This document shows positions 8,086-16,399 of a stretch of 38,646 nt of DNA, one piece after another. Source of the DNA: an uncultured Lachnospiraceae bacterium (GTDB lineage Bacteria > Bacillota > Clostridia > Lachnospirales > Lachnospiraceae); NCBI GenBank assembly GCA_910579495.1, contig CAJTVD010000032.1, forward strand, positions 1 to 38,646, in the 5' to 3' direction. Made by a program: the position numbers and the translations under genes. Within the stretch, counting starts at the first letter, position 1. Every line of letters begins with the position of its first letter. The notes beneath the pieces are model-generated. The model searched no databases. It was not told the origin of the DNA and saw only the letters and a list, made by a program, of their open reading frames with translations.

Positions 8086-8856
8086 TCAGGAGGCAAAGTC
8101 TATGCGCCAGTTACTGGTGTGGAAGTAGAGGATAAGATCCCCTGGGGGGACAGAGGCGCTGCCTGTGGCTTCTTGGGCGTTGCTTTCCATATAAATGGTT
8201 TCCTGCCACAGGCCGTCCCCTGCCAAATAAAATTCCGCCATGGGGCCATAGGTCCTCTGGATATCACGCTGGTCATAGAAGGTGTAGTTTATGGCCGTAT
8301 CTTCCAAAAAGGTGCACACATAGGCGGCGGGGAGCTCCCCGGAGAGGGATTCCGGCAGGGATTCCAGCCTTTGCAAAGGGCAAATGAAAGCTATCAGGCC
8401 ACAGCTTTCCCCGCCCAGGCTTTCCGCGGTAAAGGTATATTCTCCCGGGGACAGGCTGGCGGTTGTCCAAAAGCCGCAGCCATCCTGGGAGGTAATGGGC
8501 ACAGGCTGGTTTGCAAAGCCCAGGGCAGGGCTGGAAACCTGTATTTGTGCCCTTTCGTCTCCTGTTGCTGTAAAGAGAAGCAGATATTCCCCCTCAAAAG
8601 TAACCTTACTTTTAAAATCCACGGTTTCCATGCCGGAAAACTTGTGGGAGGGAATGCCTTCTGATGTGACGAAGCCTCTGGGGGCAAAATCAGCTTCTGA
8701 GGCTTCCTGGCTGTTAAGGGCGCGGGCGGCCTCTTCCTGGAGCCTGGTGGTATTTTCTTCCGGGAAAGAGGGGGAGCCGTTTTCAGGTGATGGCTCCCGT
8801 CCGCAGGCAGCCAGAAGAAGGATTGACATTCCAAAGAGTGCGATGTGCTTTTTCAT
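8086..8856 (-). CDS. Hypothetical lipoprotein
   Basis: A 256-residue exported lipoprotein with a clear signal peptide and lipobox LAAC (Cys18). After a Ser/Pro/Glu-rich linker it has beta-strand-rich sequence (FEGEYLLLFTATGDERAQI, LSPGEYTFTAESLGG) that resembles an Ig-like or jelly-roll fold. I do not recognise a family. It is the last gene on this minus-strand block, downstream of a MATE exporter, but it has its own promoter candidate (8937-8966) and a leader hairpin. It converges on the Na/Pi gene, with no obvious terminator in the 57-nt gap. Confidence 0.75.
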   Translation of the reverse strand: MKKHIALFGMSILLLAACGREPSPENGSPSFPEENTTRLQEEAARALNSQEASEADFAPRGFVTSEGIPSHKFSGMETVDFKSKVTFEGEYLLLFTATGDERAQIQVSSPALGFANQPVPITSQDGCGFWTTASLSPGEYTFTAESLGGESCGLIAFICPLQRLESLPESLSGELPAAYVCTFLEDTAINYTFYDQRDIQRTYGPMAEFYLAGDGLWQETIYMESNAQEATGSASVPPGDLILYFHTSNWRIDFAS

Positions 8857-8875
8857 AACATTACCTCGTCTTTCT

Positions 8876-8910
8876 CACAGGCTGCTGCTTTGGTCTATTC
8901 ACAGCCTGTG
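8876..8910 (-). promoter_or_regulatory. Leader hairpin before the lipoprotein gene
   Basis: CACAGGCTG (8876-8884) and CAGCCTGTG (8902-8910) form a perfect 9-bp inverted repeat with a 17-nt loop. It lies between the promoter candidate and the RBS of the 8856 gene and would form in its 5' UTR. The role is unknown; it could also be a protein-binding site. Confidence 0.4.
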
Positions 8911-8936
8911 GGTAGGAGTTTCTGGTTTTCAACTAT

Positions 8937-8966
8937 ATTATATAATGGGGGATGGGCAGAGGTCAA
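8937..8966 (-). promoter_or_regulatory. Promoter for the lipoprotein gene
   Basis: On the minus strand, TTGACC (8966-8961), an 18-bp spacer and TATAAT (8942-8937). The -35 box overlaps the MATE stop codon, so the lipoprotein can be transcribed separately from the exporter. Confidence 0.65.
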
Positions 8967-10288
8967 TGTAATTCCTTTCTGTAAATCCTGAGGGAAAAGA
9001 AGGCAGAGAGCAGTTCCGTGAAGGAGAAACCATACCACACCCCGTCTGCCCCCAGAAAGCGGCTGAAAAAATAGGCGGCAGGAACAATGATGGCCACATA
9101 TCTTAGCAGGGAGATCAGCAGGGACTGATACCCCTTCCCCAGCCCTTCCAGCGCCCCGGAGCAGGTAATGGAAACAGAGGATACCACAAAGCCCAGGCTG
9201 ATGATGTGCAGGGCGGTAATCCCCATTTGGATGGTTTCCGCGTTATCTGTAAACAAACCGATCAGCTGCCCGGGCATAAGCCAGGATAAAACCGTTCCCA
9301 GGAGCATGATGCCCATATTCATTGCCAGGGCCGTGCGGTAAATCTTTTTCACCCGCCCATGCTCCCCTGCGCCCAAATTGTAGCCCATCAGGGGCCTGAT
9401 GCCCTGGATAATCCCATTGGCGGTGAGGTAGATAAAGGTCTGCAGCTTATAATAGACCCCAAGTACAAGGACATATTTTTCTGAAAAAGAAGCCAGCAGC
9501 CCGTTTAAGACGGAAATTAAAAGGGAGGGCAGGGCAAGGTTCAGGGTTGCCGAGATACCCACGGCATACATTTTTTTCAAAACCGCCTGGTCTAAATGCA
9601 GGTGCTTTGGGCTGATCTTTACCGTTTCGGGGCCCAAGGCATAGAACAGCAGGTACACCAGAAGGGTAAAGCATTGCCCGGTCCCCGTGGCGTAAGCCGC
9701 CCCGGCTATTCCCATAGGAGGGAGGAAGCCGGCGCCAAAGATCATCAGCGGGTCAAGGATAATGTTCAGGATACAGCCGCAGAGCATACTGAACATGGAA
9801 ACCTTCATTTTGCCTGTGGCCTGGAAGATTTTTTCAAAGGACAGTCCCAGGGCAATCACAGGGGAAAACAAAAAGGCCTTGTTGGAGTAAACCAATGCCA
9901 GGGAGATGGTTTCCCCATCCTGGGAAAATTTTTTCAAAAAAAGGGGCATTCCTGCAATGCACAGGACCATCAAAATCACTCCCTGGAAAAAGCTCAGGGC
10001 AGTGCCTAAGGAAGCGGCCTTGTCTGCCCGCGCCCTGTCCCCGGCTCCTAAATAAAATGCGATACAGGCGTTAATGCCGATGCCAAAACCGATGGCAATG
10101 GCATTGATAAAATTTTGTATGGGAAACACAAGGGCAAGGGCGGTCATGGCATTTTCGCTGATTTTGGCTACAAAATAGCTGTCGATAATATTGTACAGGG
10201 AATTGACCGCCATGGAAATGACCATAGGCAGGGACATGGAGATTACCAGCGGCAGTATCTTTTTTTCTTTCATAAAGGTTTGTTCCAT
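8963..10288 (-). CDS. MATE-family multidrug/organic cation exporter
   Basis: A 441-residue integral membrane protein with about twelve hydrophobic segments in two similar halves. It shows the MATE opening pattern PLVISMSLPMVISMAVNSLY with YNIIDSYFVAKI. It predictably exports drugs or metabolites by Na+ or H+ antiport. The ATG at 10288 has GAGG 8 nt upstream; the frame extends to a GTG at 10351, inside the hairpin described below. The gene has its own promoter (10427-10455) and a leader of about 130 nt that contains a terminator-like hairpin, so expression may be controlled by attenuation. The substrate cannot be told from sequence. Confidence 0.9.
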   Translation of the reverse strand: MEQTFMKEKKILPLVISMSLPMVISMAVNSLYNIIDSYFVAKISENAMTALALVFPIQNFINAIAIGFGIGINACIAFYLGAGDRARADKAASLGTALSFFQGVILMVLCIAGMPLFLKKFSQDGETISLALVYSNKAFLFSPVIALGLSFEKIFQATGKMKVSMFSMLCGCILNIILDPLMIFGAGFLPPMGIAGAAYATGTGQCFTLLVYLLFYALGPETVKISPKHLHLDQAVLKKMYAVGISATLNLALPSLLISVLNGLLASFSEKYVLVLGVYYKLQTFIYLTANGIIQGIRPLMGYNLGAGEHGRVKKIYRTALAMNMGIMLLGTVLSWLMPGQLIGLFTDNAETIQMGITALHIISLGFVVSSVSITCSGALEGLGKGYQSLLISLLRYVAIIVPAAYFFSRFLGADGVWYGFSFTELLSAFFSLRIYRKELH

Positions 10289-10338
10289 TTTTGTACCTCG
10301 TTTCTGGCTGTTTTCGTCCAGGGTATTATTTTGCAAAA

Positions 10339-10378
10339 AAATAAGCCGCACAATTACCTGGCGTAATTGTGTGGCGAA
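10339..10378 (-). terminator. Terminator-like hairpin (candidate attenuator) in the MATE leader
   Basis: Read on the minus strand, CACAATTAC and GTAATTGTG pair (9 bp), extended by GCC/GGC across one mismatch, and are followed by TTATTTTTTT. The element lies between the promoter and the coding start of the 10288 MATE gene. No minus-strand gene lies upstream for it to terminate. An alternative reading is a 23-bp operator for a repressor. Confidence 0.6.
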
Positions 10379-10426
10379 AAAAGAATTCTCTTGAAAAATC
10401 CACTCCCCTAAGGGTTTTATAAACTT

Positions 10427-10455
10427 TTTATATCATATATTGGGCCAAAGGTCAA
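10427..10455 (-). promoter_or_regulatory. Promoter for the MATE gene
   Basis: Minus strand: TTGACC (10455-10450), a 17-bp spacer and TATAAA (10432-10427). Predicted transcription start is near 10420, about 130 nt before the coding start. Confidence 0.7.
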
Positions 10456-10466
10456 TGAAAATATTA

Positions 10467-10495
10467 TTGCAAACATTTAGGGCGGATAATAAAAT
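10467..10495 (+). promoter_or_regulatory. Promoter for the metallo-hydrolase lipoprotein
   Basis: Plus strand: TTGCAA, a 17-bp spacer and TAAAAT. It is divergent from the MATE promoter, with about 12 bp between the two -35 boxes, so one regulator could affect both. Confidence 0.55.
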
Positions 10496-10523
10496 ATGGT
10501 TAAAAGTTATGGGAGGCATGATT

Positions 10524-11369
10524 ATGGAAAAGAGACAGATGAAAAGGCTGATTGTTATTGTGGCGGGTATTCTTTTGGCCCTCTGGGGCTGCGCCGGAAA
10601 AGAACAGGGGGCACAGTTGGGGAATCCGGGGGTCAGGGTGACTTTTTTTGATGTGGGGAAGGGGGATGCCATCCTGATAGAGACAAAGGGGCAGAATATG
10701 CTCATTGACACAGGGTACGATGATACGGACCAGGTGATTTTACAATATCTTGCCAGGCAGAAGATCAAAAAGCTGGACTATCTGGCAATCACCCATTTTG
10801 ACAAGGACCATGTAGGCGGTGCGGATAAGATCCTGGCGGCAGTGGAGGTGGGGAAGGTCCTGCAGCCGGGCTATGAATCGGACAGCCGCCAATACAGGGA
10901 ATATTGTGAGGCTTTGGAGGAAAAGGGAATGTGTCCCCAAATTGTAGCAGATCCCCTGGCGTTTACGCTGGGCGATGCGCAGCTTTTGGCCTATCCCCCC
11001 TGCCAGGAGGAATATCAGGAGCAAGACAATGACTTTTCCCTTGTAATCAGTATGAAATATAAGGACAGGAGCTTTTTATTTACAGGGGATTGTGAAAGGG
11101 AGCGGCTGGAGGAACTTCTGGCACAGACAGATTTTGGCCTTGCCCATGATGTGCTGAAGGTTCCCCACCATGGAAGGAAAGAAAAAAATTCGGAAGAATT
11201 TTTAGGGGCTGTGGCACCCCGGGCGGCAGTGATTACCTGCTCTGAGGAGAAGATGGCGGATGAAGAGGTTTTGCTGGCCCTTGAAAATCTGGGCGCGGAT
11301 ATTTATTTTACTTATCAGGGCAGCGTGGCCATATTGTGCGACGGGGACACCATTTCGGTTGTACAGTGA
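10524..11369 (+). CDS. ComEC/Rec2-like metallo-beta-lactamase-fold hydrolase, lipoprotein
   Basis: A 281-residue protein with a lipobox (LWGC, Cys23) followed by a metallo-beta-lactamase fold. The metal-binding motif THFDKDHVGG (His91, Asp93, Asp95, His96) is complete, with LLIDTG-type sequence at 60-64 and FTGD and KVPHHG later. This is the extracellular hydrolase domain seen in ComEC/Rec2 proteins, here as a free, membrane-anchored enzyme without the ComEC channel. It probably degrades phosphodiester substrates such as DNA outside the cell; the true substrate is unknown. The ATG at 10524 has GGGAGG 7 nt upstream; the in-frame ATG at 10518 is too close to it, and the longer open frame from 10440 gives no signal peptide. 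Confidence 0.88.
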   Translation: MEKRQMKRLIVIVAGILLALWGCAGKEQGAQLGNPGVRVTFFDVGKGDAILIETKGQNMLIDTGYDDTDQVILQYLARQKIKKLDYLAITHFDKDHVGGADKILAAVEVGKVLQPGYESDSRQYREYCEALEEKGMCPQIVADPLAFTLGDAQLLAYPPCQEEYQEQDNDFSLVISMKYKDRSFLFTGDCERERLEELLAQTDFGLAHDVLKVPHHGRKEKNSEEFLGAVAPRAAVITCSEEKMADEEVLLALENLGADIYFTYQGSVAILCDGDTISVVQ

Positions 11370-11393
11370 TTTTGGCCATTTTTACTATAAAAG

Positions 11394-11422
11394 TTGCGGA
11401 AGTTTCAGAGATATTGTATACT
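11394..11422 (+). promoter_or_regulatory. Promoter for the chemoreceptor gene
   Basis: TTGCGG, a 17-bp spacer and TATACT lie about 58 nt upstream of the chemoreceptor start, just past the previous stop codon. Confidence 0.6.
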
Positions 11423-11479
11423 GTTTTTAGGGGAATATCAAAGGGTAGGATAAAGCAGTGGGAAAGGAAGGAAGAAGAT

Positions 11480-13504
11480 ATGGCACAGTTGGATTATGGT
11501 AAACGGGAATCTATTAAGAAAAAAATGCTGATTCGCACAATTACGCCTGCGGTGGCGGGGCTGCTGATTGCTGGGATACTGATTTCAATTATTGCAGGGA
11601 GCCAGATCCAGCGGCTGAGAAACCAGAATATTAAAGACAGTTCCCTGAACGCCGCGTATCAGATAGATACCTATTTTACCAAATATATGGAAGCCAGCCT
11701 GCAGTTAAGCGCCAGTAAGGAACTGCGGGATATGATTGAGGAGTTAAAGCCGGGGGACCGGATCGACCAGGCAAGCCAGTACAGTTCTTTGATGGAGACA
11801 ATGGTAAATATGCACAATACGGATCCTGACAATATCCTGGCGGTGTGGGTTGCGGACATAGATTCCAGCCAGTTCATAGAAGATAATGGTTATGTCAGTG
11901 AGATGGGCAAGTGGAAAGCCACAGAGAGAAGCTGGTACCTTCAGCTGGCAGAAAATAAAAAGACGATAGTATCGGAACCATATATCAGTACCTCCGATGG
12001 GGCGCTGATATCCAGCGTAGTTTCCCCCATATTTGACGATGGGGGCAATATTGCAGGTATTGCGGCAATTGACCTTTCCCTGGCAGCGGTAACGAATATG
12101 ATGGAAGGGCATACCCTTGGGGAGAGCGGGTTCCTTGTGCTGATGACAGAAGAAGGGACGATCATGTATGCGGAGGATGAGGGCCTTTTGCAGACTTCCC
12201 TGCTGGATGCAGCTATTTCGGAGGAGGTCAAACAAGGATTTTCTTCCCATAATTTTGGGAACTACCAGTACCAGTTTGACGGGCATAAGAATTATGGATA
12301 TATGGCGCAGGTGGGGGATTGCCAATGGGTAGTGCTGTGCGGTATGCCCAGTATGGAATACAACATGGATGTTTATATGGTCATTGGCAGCAGCGTGGTT
12401 TTGTTTTCTTTGATTATTATTGCCATGTGCGTGCTGATATCCCGGATTGCCACGGGAATTGTCCGCCCGATCCATCAGCTCCATGAGGTTGCGGAAATGA
12501 TTGCCCAGGGGGAACTGGATATAGAGGTCAAGGTGTCCTCCAACGATGAGATTGGCGATGTGGCGGATTCTATGGCAAAGACGGTAGCGCATCTTAAGGA
12601 CTACATAAAGTACATAGATGAAATTGCAGAGGTTCTGGGAGAAATTGGCAAGGGGAATCTGAAATATACCTTAAAGCAGGATTATGCCGGGGAGTTTGGC
12701 AAGATCAAGACGGCGCTGGAGGATATTTCAGGGACGTTGGTGAAGACCATTGAAGGCATTGAAGCTACGGCGGGCCAGGTGACCAGCGGCGCGGGGCAGA
12801 TTTCCCAGGCGGCGCAGTCCCTTGCAGAGGGGGCTGTACATCAGGCGGCGGCGGTGGAAGAGCTTTTGGCTACAGTAGCCAACGTATCCGGCCAGGTAAA
12901 GGATAACGCTGAATATGCAAAGAATGCCTCCCAGGATGCAGAAACTGTGAGAAATTATATTGAACTGAGCAACCAGGAAATGAGCCAGTTGGTGACAGCC
13001 ATGGAAGAGATTGACAATTGCTCAAATGATATCAGTGCCATTATTGCCAGCATTGAAGAAATTGCTGACCAGACAACCCTTCTTTCCTTGAATGCATCCA
13101 TTGAGGCCGCCAGGGCGGGAGAAATGGGCAAGGGATTTGCCGTGGTTGCCAATGAAGTGGGAAATCTTTCCAAGGAAAGCGTAAAGTCGGTACAAAGGTC
13201 CACAGAGCTGATCCACAACTCTATGAATGCGGTAAAACGGGGAATGGCATTGGTGGAGAGTACGGCAGAGCGGTTATCTGAGTCTGTAAAGGGTGTGGTC
13301 CACTTAACCGGGACGATGAATGAACTTGCCCTTGCTGCCAATGGCCAGATTGCCGGGCTTATGGAGGTTGAGAAGGGCCTTGACCAGATATCCGGCGTGG
13401 TAAATGATAATTCGGCGATGTCCCAGGAGAGTGCGGCGTCCAGCCAGGAGCTTTCTGCCCAGGCAGTGTCGCTGAATGAGATGATTGAATTTTTCCGTGT
13501 ATAA
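11480..13504 (+). CDS. Methyl-accepting chemotaxis protein (dCache-HAMP-MCP)
   Basis: A 674-residue transmembrane chemoreceptor. TM1 is at about 18-40. An extracellular dCache-like sensor follows (about 45-290, with WYLQLAENKKTIVSEPYIS and IAGIAAIDLS), then TM2 (about 297-322), HAMP (about 325-380) and the cytoplasmic signalling helix. The hairpin tip contains IEEIADQTTLLSLNASIEAA then RAGEMGKGFAVVANEV. The usual EVRxLA of the tip reads EVGNLS here, with Gly561 and Ser564 at conserved positions. The start at 11480 has AGGAAG-type SD sequence; the longer frame from 11336 overlaps the preceding gene. Cache sensors often bind amino acids or small organic acids, but the ligand is unknown. A terminator follows. 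Confidence 0.93.
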   Translation: MAQLDYGKRESIKKKMLIRTITPAVAGLLIAGILISIIAGSQIQRLRNQNIKDSSLNAAYQIDTYFTKYMEASLQLSASKELRDMIEELKPGDRIDQASQYSSLMETMVNMHNTDPDNILAVWVADIDSSQFIEDNGYVSEMGKWKATERSWYLQLAENKKTIVSEPYISTSDGALISSVVSPIFDDGGNIAGIAAIDLSLAAVTNMMEGHTLGESGFLVLMTEEGTIMYAEDEGLLQTSLLDAAISEEVKQGFSSHNFGNYQYQFDGHKNYGYMAQVGDCQWVVLCGMPSMEYNMDVYMVIGSSVVLFSLIIIAMCVLISRIATGIVRPIHQLHEVAEMIAQGELDIEVKVSSNDEIGDVADSMAKTVAHLKDYIKYIDEIAEVLGEIGKGNLKYTLKQDYAGEFGKIKTALEDISGTLVKTIEGIEATAGQVTSGAGQISQAAQSLAEGAVHQAAAVEELLATVANVSGQVKDNAEYAKNASQDAETVRNYIELSNQEMSQLVTAMEEIDNCSNDISAIIASIEEIADQTTLLSLNASIEAARAGEMGKGFAVVANEVGNLSKESVKSVQRSTELIHNSMNAVKRGMALVESTAERLSESVKGVVHLTGTMNELALAANGQIAGLMEVEKGLDQISGVVNDNSAMSQESAASSQELSAQAVSLNEMIEFFRV

Positions 13505-13520
13505 AATTACGATATTTATA

Positions 13521-13558
13521 AAAACCATACAAAAATTAAATTTTTTGTATGGTTTTTT
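13521..13558 (+). terminator. Terminator after the chemoreceptor gene
   Basis: AAAACCATACAAAAA pairs with TTTTTTGTATGGTTTT, followed by T residues, about 15 nt past the stop codon. Confidence 0.9.
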
Positions 13559-13622
13559 GCAGAGCGGCTTTAACAGGCCATGATAAGCACAAGCGATTTT
13601 TCAGAGAGGAAGAAAAGTTTCA

Positions 13623-14357
13623 ATGATTCATATTGCAATTTGCGATGATGAGCCGTCCCAGCTTCTTTTGCTGGAGAGGCTGGCGGGTGAGTGGGCAAAG
13701 CAGCAGAAAGTAGAGCTGAAGGTGACGCTAAGCCGTAATTCAGATCAGTTTTTATTTGGCTGGGAAGGAAAAAAGGATATTGACATTTTACTCCTTGATA
13801 TAGAGATGCCAGGAATGGACGGCATTACCCTTGCCCGCAGGCTGCGGGAGATGGGGGAGAGCCTGCAGATTATTTTTGTCACAGGCATGACAGATTATGT
13901 GCTGGAAGGATATGATGTGGACGCGGTTTCCTATCTTTTAAAGCCTGTGGGCAAGGAGAAGCTTTTCACCTGCCTGGACCGGGCAAGGGGGCGTATGGGG
14001 AAGGCGGAGCCTGCCGTTTTGCTGGATACGGCGGAGGGACTGGTGCGGGTAAAGCTGATGGAAATATGTTATGTGGAAAGCATGGCCCATGAAACCATGG
14101 TCCACTGCCTGGGGGATATGGAAGAAATACGGTGTAAGGCCGGTATTTCACAGATGGAGAAAGCCCTGGGGGAGCAAAGCGATGGGTTTTACCGTATCCA
14201 CCGTTCTTATCTGGTAAATATGGCGCACGTTGAACGGATTACCAGAAAAGAAGTTTATGCAGCCTCAGCCTGCCTTCCCATTGCCAGGGGAAAATGGGAG
14301 GCAGTTAACAGTTCTTATCTTAGCTATCACAGGAGAAGGAGCATGGATTTTGCATGA
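13623..14357 (+). CDS. LytTR-family response regulator
   Basis: A 244-residue response regulator. The receiver domain (1-120) has Asp8-Asp9, the phosphoacceptor Asp59 (LLLDIEMPGMDG) and the lysine of LLKPVG. The C-terminal LytTR DNA-binding domain (about 135-240) shows the patterns CYVESMAHETMVHC and FYRIHRSYLVNMAHVERI. This is the AgrA/LytR type that binds short direct repeats upstream of its targets. It overlaps the kinase gene downstream by 4 bp (ATGA), typical of translational coupling. No AgrB/AgrD or autoinducer peptide gene is nearby, so the signal is unknown. Confidence 0.93.
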   Translation: MIHIAICDDEPSQLLLLERLAGEWAKQQKVELKVTLSRNSDQFLFGWEGKKDIDILLLDIEMPGMDGITLARRLREMGESLQIIFVTGMTDYVLEGYDVDAVSYLLKPVGKEKLFTCLDRARGRMGKAEPAVLLDTAEGLVRVKLMEICYVESMAHETMVHCLGDMEEIRCKAGISQMEKALGEQSDGFYRIHRSYLVNMAHVERITRKEVYAASACLPIARGKWEAVNSSYLSYHRRRSMDFA

Positions 14358-15538
14358 ATGGTTTTGTGTTGCAGCTGTTGTGGTATCTTTTATATTTTTT
14401 TCACATAGAAATGATAGGGACCATAGAAAAGGGGGCAGGAAAGCGTGTTTTAACTTTTGTGCTGGGCTTTTTTCTGCTGCTTTCGTCTCTTTTGATTGGC
14501 AGTGGGGCGGCATGGCTGTGTATTTGCTTACTGCTATTATTGTATGGCCTGTTTTTTGGCCAGGAGGCTTTTCAGGGCCAGTGGCGGCAGATGGCGGTGC
14601 CGGGGATGGTCCTGGCCGGGGCGTCCCTGTTGCCGGAGGAAGGGCAGTTTTTGGTAAACGGTTTTTTGCTGCTGCTCTTTTTTTGCCTGCCCGCCAAACA
14701 GAGGGGGTATTTGCGCTGGTGGAATGGGGCAATGTTTGGGGCGCTGCTGGGCCTGGTTTCCTGGCTTGTCTATCTGGTGCAGGCAGGCAAGGTGGGGGCA
14801 GAGGAGGGGCTTTCCCTTGTCCTGGTTTGGGGCGGCCTTTTTCTTGAATACCTGTTTTTTGCCCTGCTGGAGGGGATCTTCCAGTTCTACCGGAGGGACT
14901 TTGACTTCCAAAGCCAGTACTTCCAGGGGGAGGTTCTTCATCAGCAATATGAGGAAATCAGGAAAATTTACAGCGATATGCGGGGCTGGCGGCATGACTA
15001 CCACAACCATTTGCAGGTGCTTAAGGCACAGCTTGCCCTGGGGAAGCTTTCCCAGGCAGGCAGTTACCTGGATGAGCTGGAAAAAAGCTTAAATCAGGTG
15101 GATGACTATATGAAGTCCGGCAACCAGATGGCGGACGCTATATTAAACGGAAAGCTGAGCCTTGCCGGGGAGAAGGGGATTTCCGTTACATGTAAGGCGC
15201 GGCTTCCGGAACAGCTTTCCATGTCAGATGTGGACCTATGCGTGATTTTGGGAAATCTTCTGGACAATGCCCTGGAGGCATGTGAGCAGATTCCGGCGGA
15301 TAAGCGTTTCCTGCGTATTTATATGGCAGTGAATAAATTCCAGCTTTATATTTCCATCCAAAATTCCGCCAAGGAAGATCTAAACTTTAAAGAAAAGCAT
15401 TATATTTCCACTAAGCGGGGAAACCATGGGCTGGGCATGAAAAGAGTACAGGCGGCAGTGGAAAAGTACCAGGGTTTCCTGCGGCTTGCCAATGAGCCGG
15501 GGATATTTGCAGCAGAGGTTACCATGCCTTTAAAATGA
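14354..15538 (+). CDS. GHKL sensor histidine kinase (AgrC/Spo0B type)
   Basis: A 394-residue membrane kinase. About the first 185 residues form five or six hydrophobic segments. The phosphoacceptor region is WRHDYHNHLQVL, with His214 the likely site. The ATP-binding domain has the N box NLLDNALEACEQI and the G box GNHGLGMKRV. This short GHKL layout is the usual partner of LytTR regulators. The gene begins inside the stop of the response regulator gene (4-bp overlap). The membrane part resembles peptide-sensing kinases, but the ligand is not predictable. Confidence 0.92.
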   Translation: MNGFVLQLLWYLLYFFHIEMIGTIEKGAGKRVLTFVLGFFLLLSSLLIGSGAAWLCICLLLLLYGLFFGQEAFQGQWRQMAVPGMVLAGASLLPEEGQFLVNGFLLLLFFCLPAKQRGYLRWWNGAMFGALLGLVSWLVYLVQAGKVGAEEGLSLVLVWGGLFLEYLFFALLEGIFQFYRRDFDFQSQYFQGEVLHQQYEEIRKIYSDMRGWRHDYHNHLQVLKAQLALGKLSQAGSYLDELEKSLNQVDDYMKSGNQMADAILNGKLSLAGEKGISVTCKARLPEQLSMSDVDLCVILGNLLDNALEACEQIPADKRFLRIYMAVNKFQLYISIQNSAKEDLNFKEKHYISTKRGNHGLGMKRVQAAVEKYQGFLRLANEPGIFAAEVTMPLK

Positions 15539-15648
15539 GGTATACAATATTTCCCCTAAATGAGATTTTTCGGTAATTTGAAAATTTTTGATGAAATATC
15601 AATCAAATTGTGCTAATATTGTATTTTAGAAAGAGGTAGGGAAATTTT

Positions 15649-15676
15649 CAGGGACGGCAATAGGCCGCTGTCCCTT
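15649..15676 (+). promoter_or_regulatory. Leader hairpin before the HD-domain gene
   Basis: GGGACGGC and GCTGTCCC pair (8 bp with one G-U) around an 8-nt loop, about 43 nt before the likely start. Upstream there is TTGAT...ATCAA (15589-15603) and an extended -10-like TGCTAATAT, so this hairpin would lie in the 5' UTR. There is no T-run, so it is not a terminator. Confidence 0.35.
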
Positions 15677-15718
15677 ATGATAAAAAATATTAAAGGAGAT
15701 GAGGGAGACATAGAAAAA

Positions 15719-16300
15719 ATGAAATCCAAAGAAAACAGGCTAAGGGCAGAGGAAAAATTTGAGGGGGAGCTTAAATTCAGGGAGACGCTGGATGTGATGG
15801 AGAACGATCCCAAAGTACTGGAGCTGAAGAACTATACCCACCATAGAGTGACCAGCCGGTTCGGGCATTGCCATAATGTGGCAGTTTACAGTTTTTATCT
15901 GGCCCGCAAGCTTCACTGGAAGGTTAATATGAGGAGCCTTGCAGTGGGAGCCATGCTTCACGATTATTTCCTGTATGATACGAAAAACCGCGGTATGGCC
16001 AGCTATTCCCATGTGTCAAAACATCCTAAAACTGCCCTGCGCAATGCGGAGCGGGATTTTAGCCTAAATGGGACGGAAAAAAATATTATTCTCAGCCATA
16101 TGTGGCCGATTCCCATGTCGGTAAGGCCCAGGTGCAAAGAAGCAGTACTGGTGTGCCTTGCGGATAAATACTGCGCATACCAGGAAGGGGTAAACGGGAT
16201 TGGGAATATTGAAAATATTCTGAGAAGGCGGGGCCGGGCAATAAACTGCCTGCCAGTGGGGATGCTGGCAGAAGGGAGTACCGGTACATCAAGTAATTGA
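15719..16300 (+). CDS. HD-domain phosphohydrolase-like protein
   Basis: A 193-residue soluble protein with an HD metal-binding domain: His52 (FGHCHNVAVYSFYLA), the His81-Asp82 doublet (GAMLHDYFLYD), and a later aspartate in LADKYCAY. HD proteins hydrolyse phosphate esters of nucleotides or related compounds; the substrate here is unknown. The start is chosen at 15719, after AAAGGAGATGAGGGAG; the upstream ATG at 15677 has no RBS. The gene lies about 180 nt past the kinase gene with its own leader, so it is probably separately transcribed. Confidence 0.82.
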   Translation: MKSKENRLRAEEKFEGELKFRETLDVMENDPKVLELKNYTHHRVTSRFGHCHNVAVYSFYLARKLHWKVNMRSLAVGAMLHDYFLYDTKNRGMASYSHVSKHPKTALRNAERDFSLNGTEKNIILSHMWPIPMSVRPRCKEAVLVCLADKYCAYQEGVNGIGNIENILRRRGRAINCLPVGMLAEGSTGTSSN

Positions 16301-16316
16301 TATTTGATGTACCGGA
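16281..16316 (+). terminator. Hairpin spanning the HD gene stop codon
   Basis: CCGGTACATCAA and TTGATGTACCGG pair perfectly (12 bp) around the stop codon. No T-run follows directly. It may stabilise the mRNA 3' end or assist the terminator just downstream. Confidence 0.5.
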
Positions 16317-16333
16317 TAAGGCCAGATGGCTGC

Positions 16334-16380
16334 AAAAGGCTGTGGGTATTAAAACTCACGGCCTTAATTTTGCTATTTTG
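16334..16380 (+). terminator. Terminator after the HD-domain gene
   Basis: AAGGCTGTG pairs with CACGGCCTT (9 bp, one G-U), followed by AATTTTGCTATTTTG. Because the next gene converges, it may serve both sides. Confidence 0.65.
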
Positions 16381-16399
16381 TAATCTTTGCTTTGTGGCA

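Noticed and set aside
10330..10380. MATE leader hairpin as another copy of the 37-bp repeat
   Set aside because: It shares AATAAGCCG and a GTGGCG-like end, but the middle is unrelated and the length differs; the likeness is probably chance.
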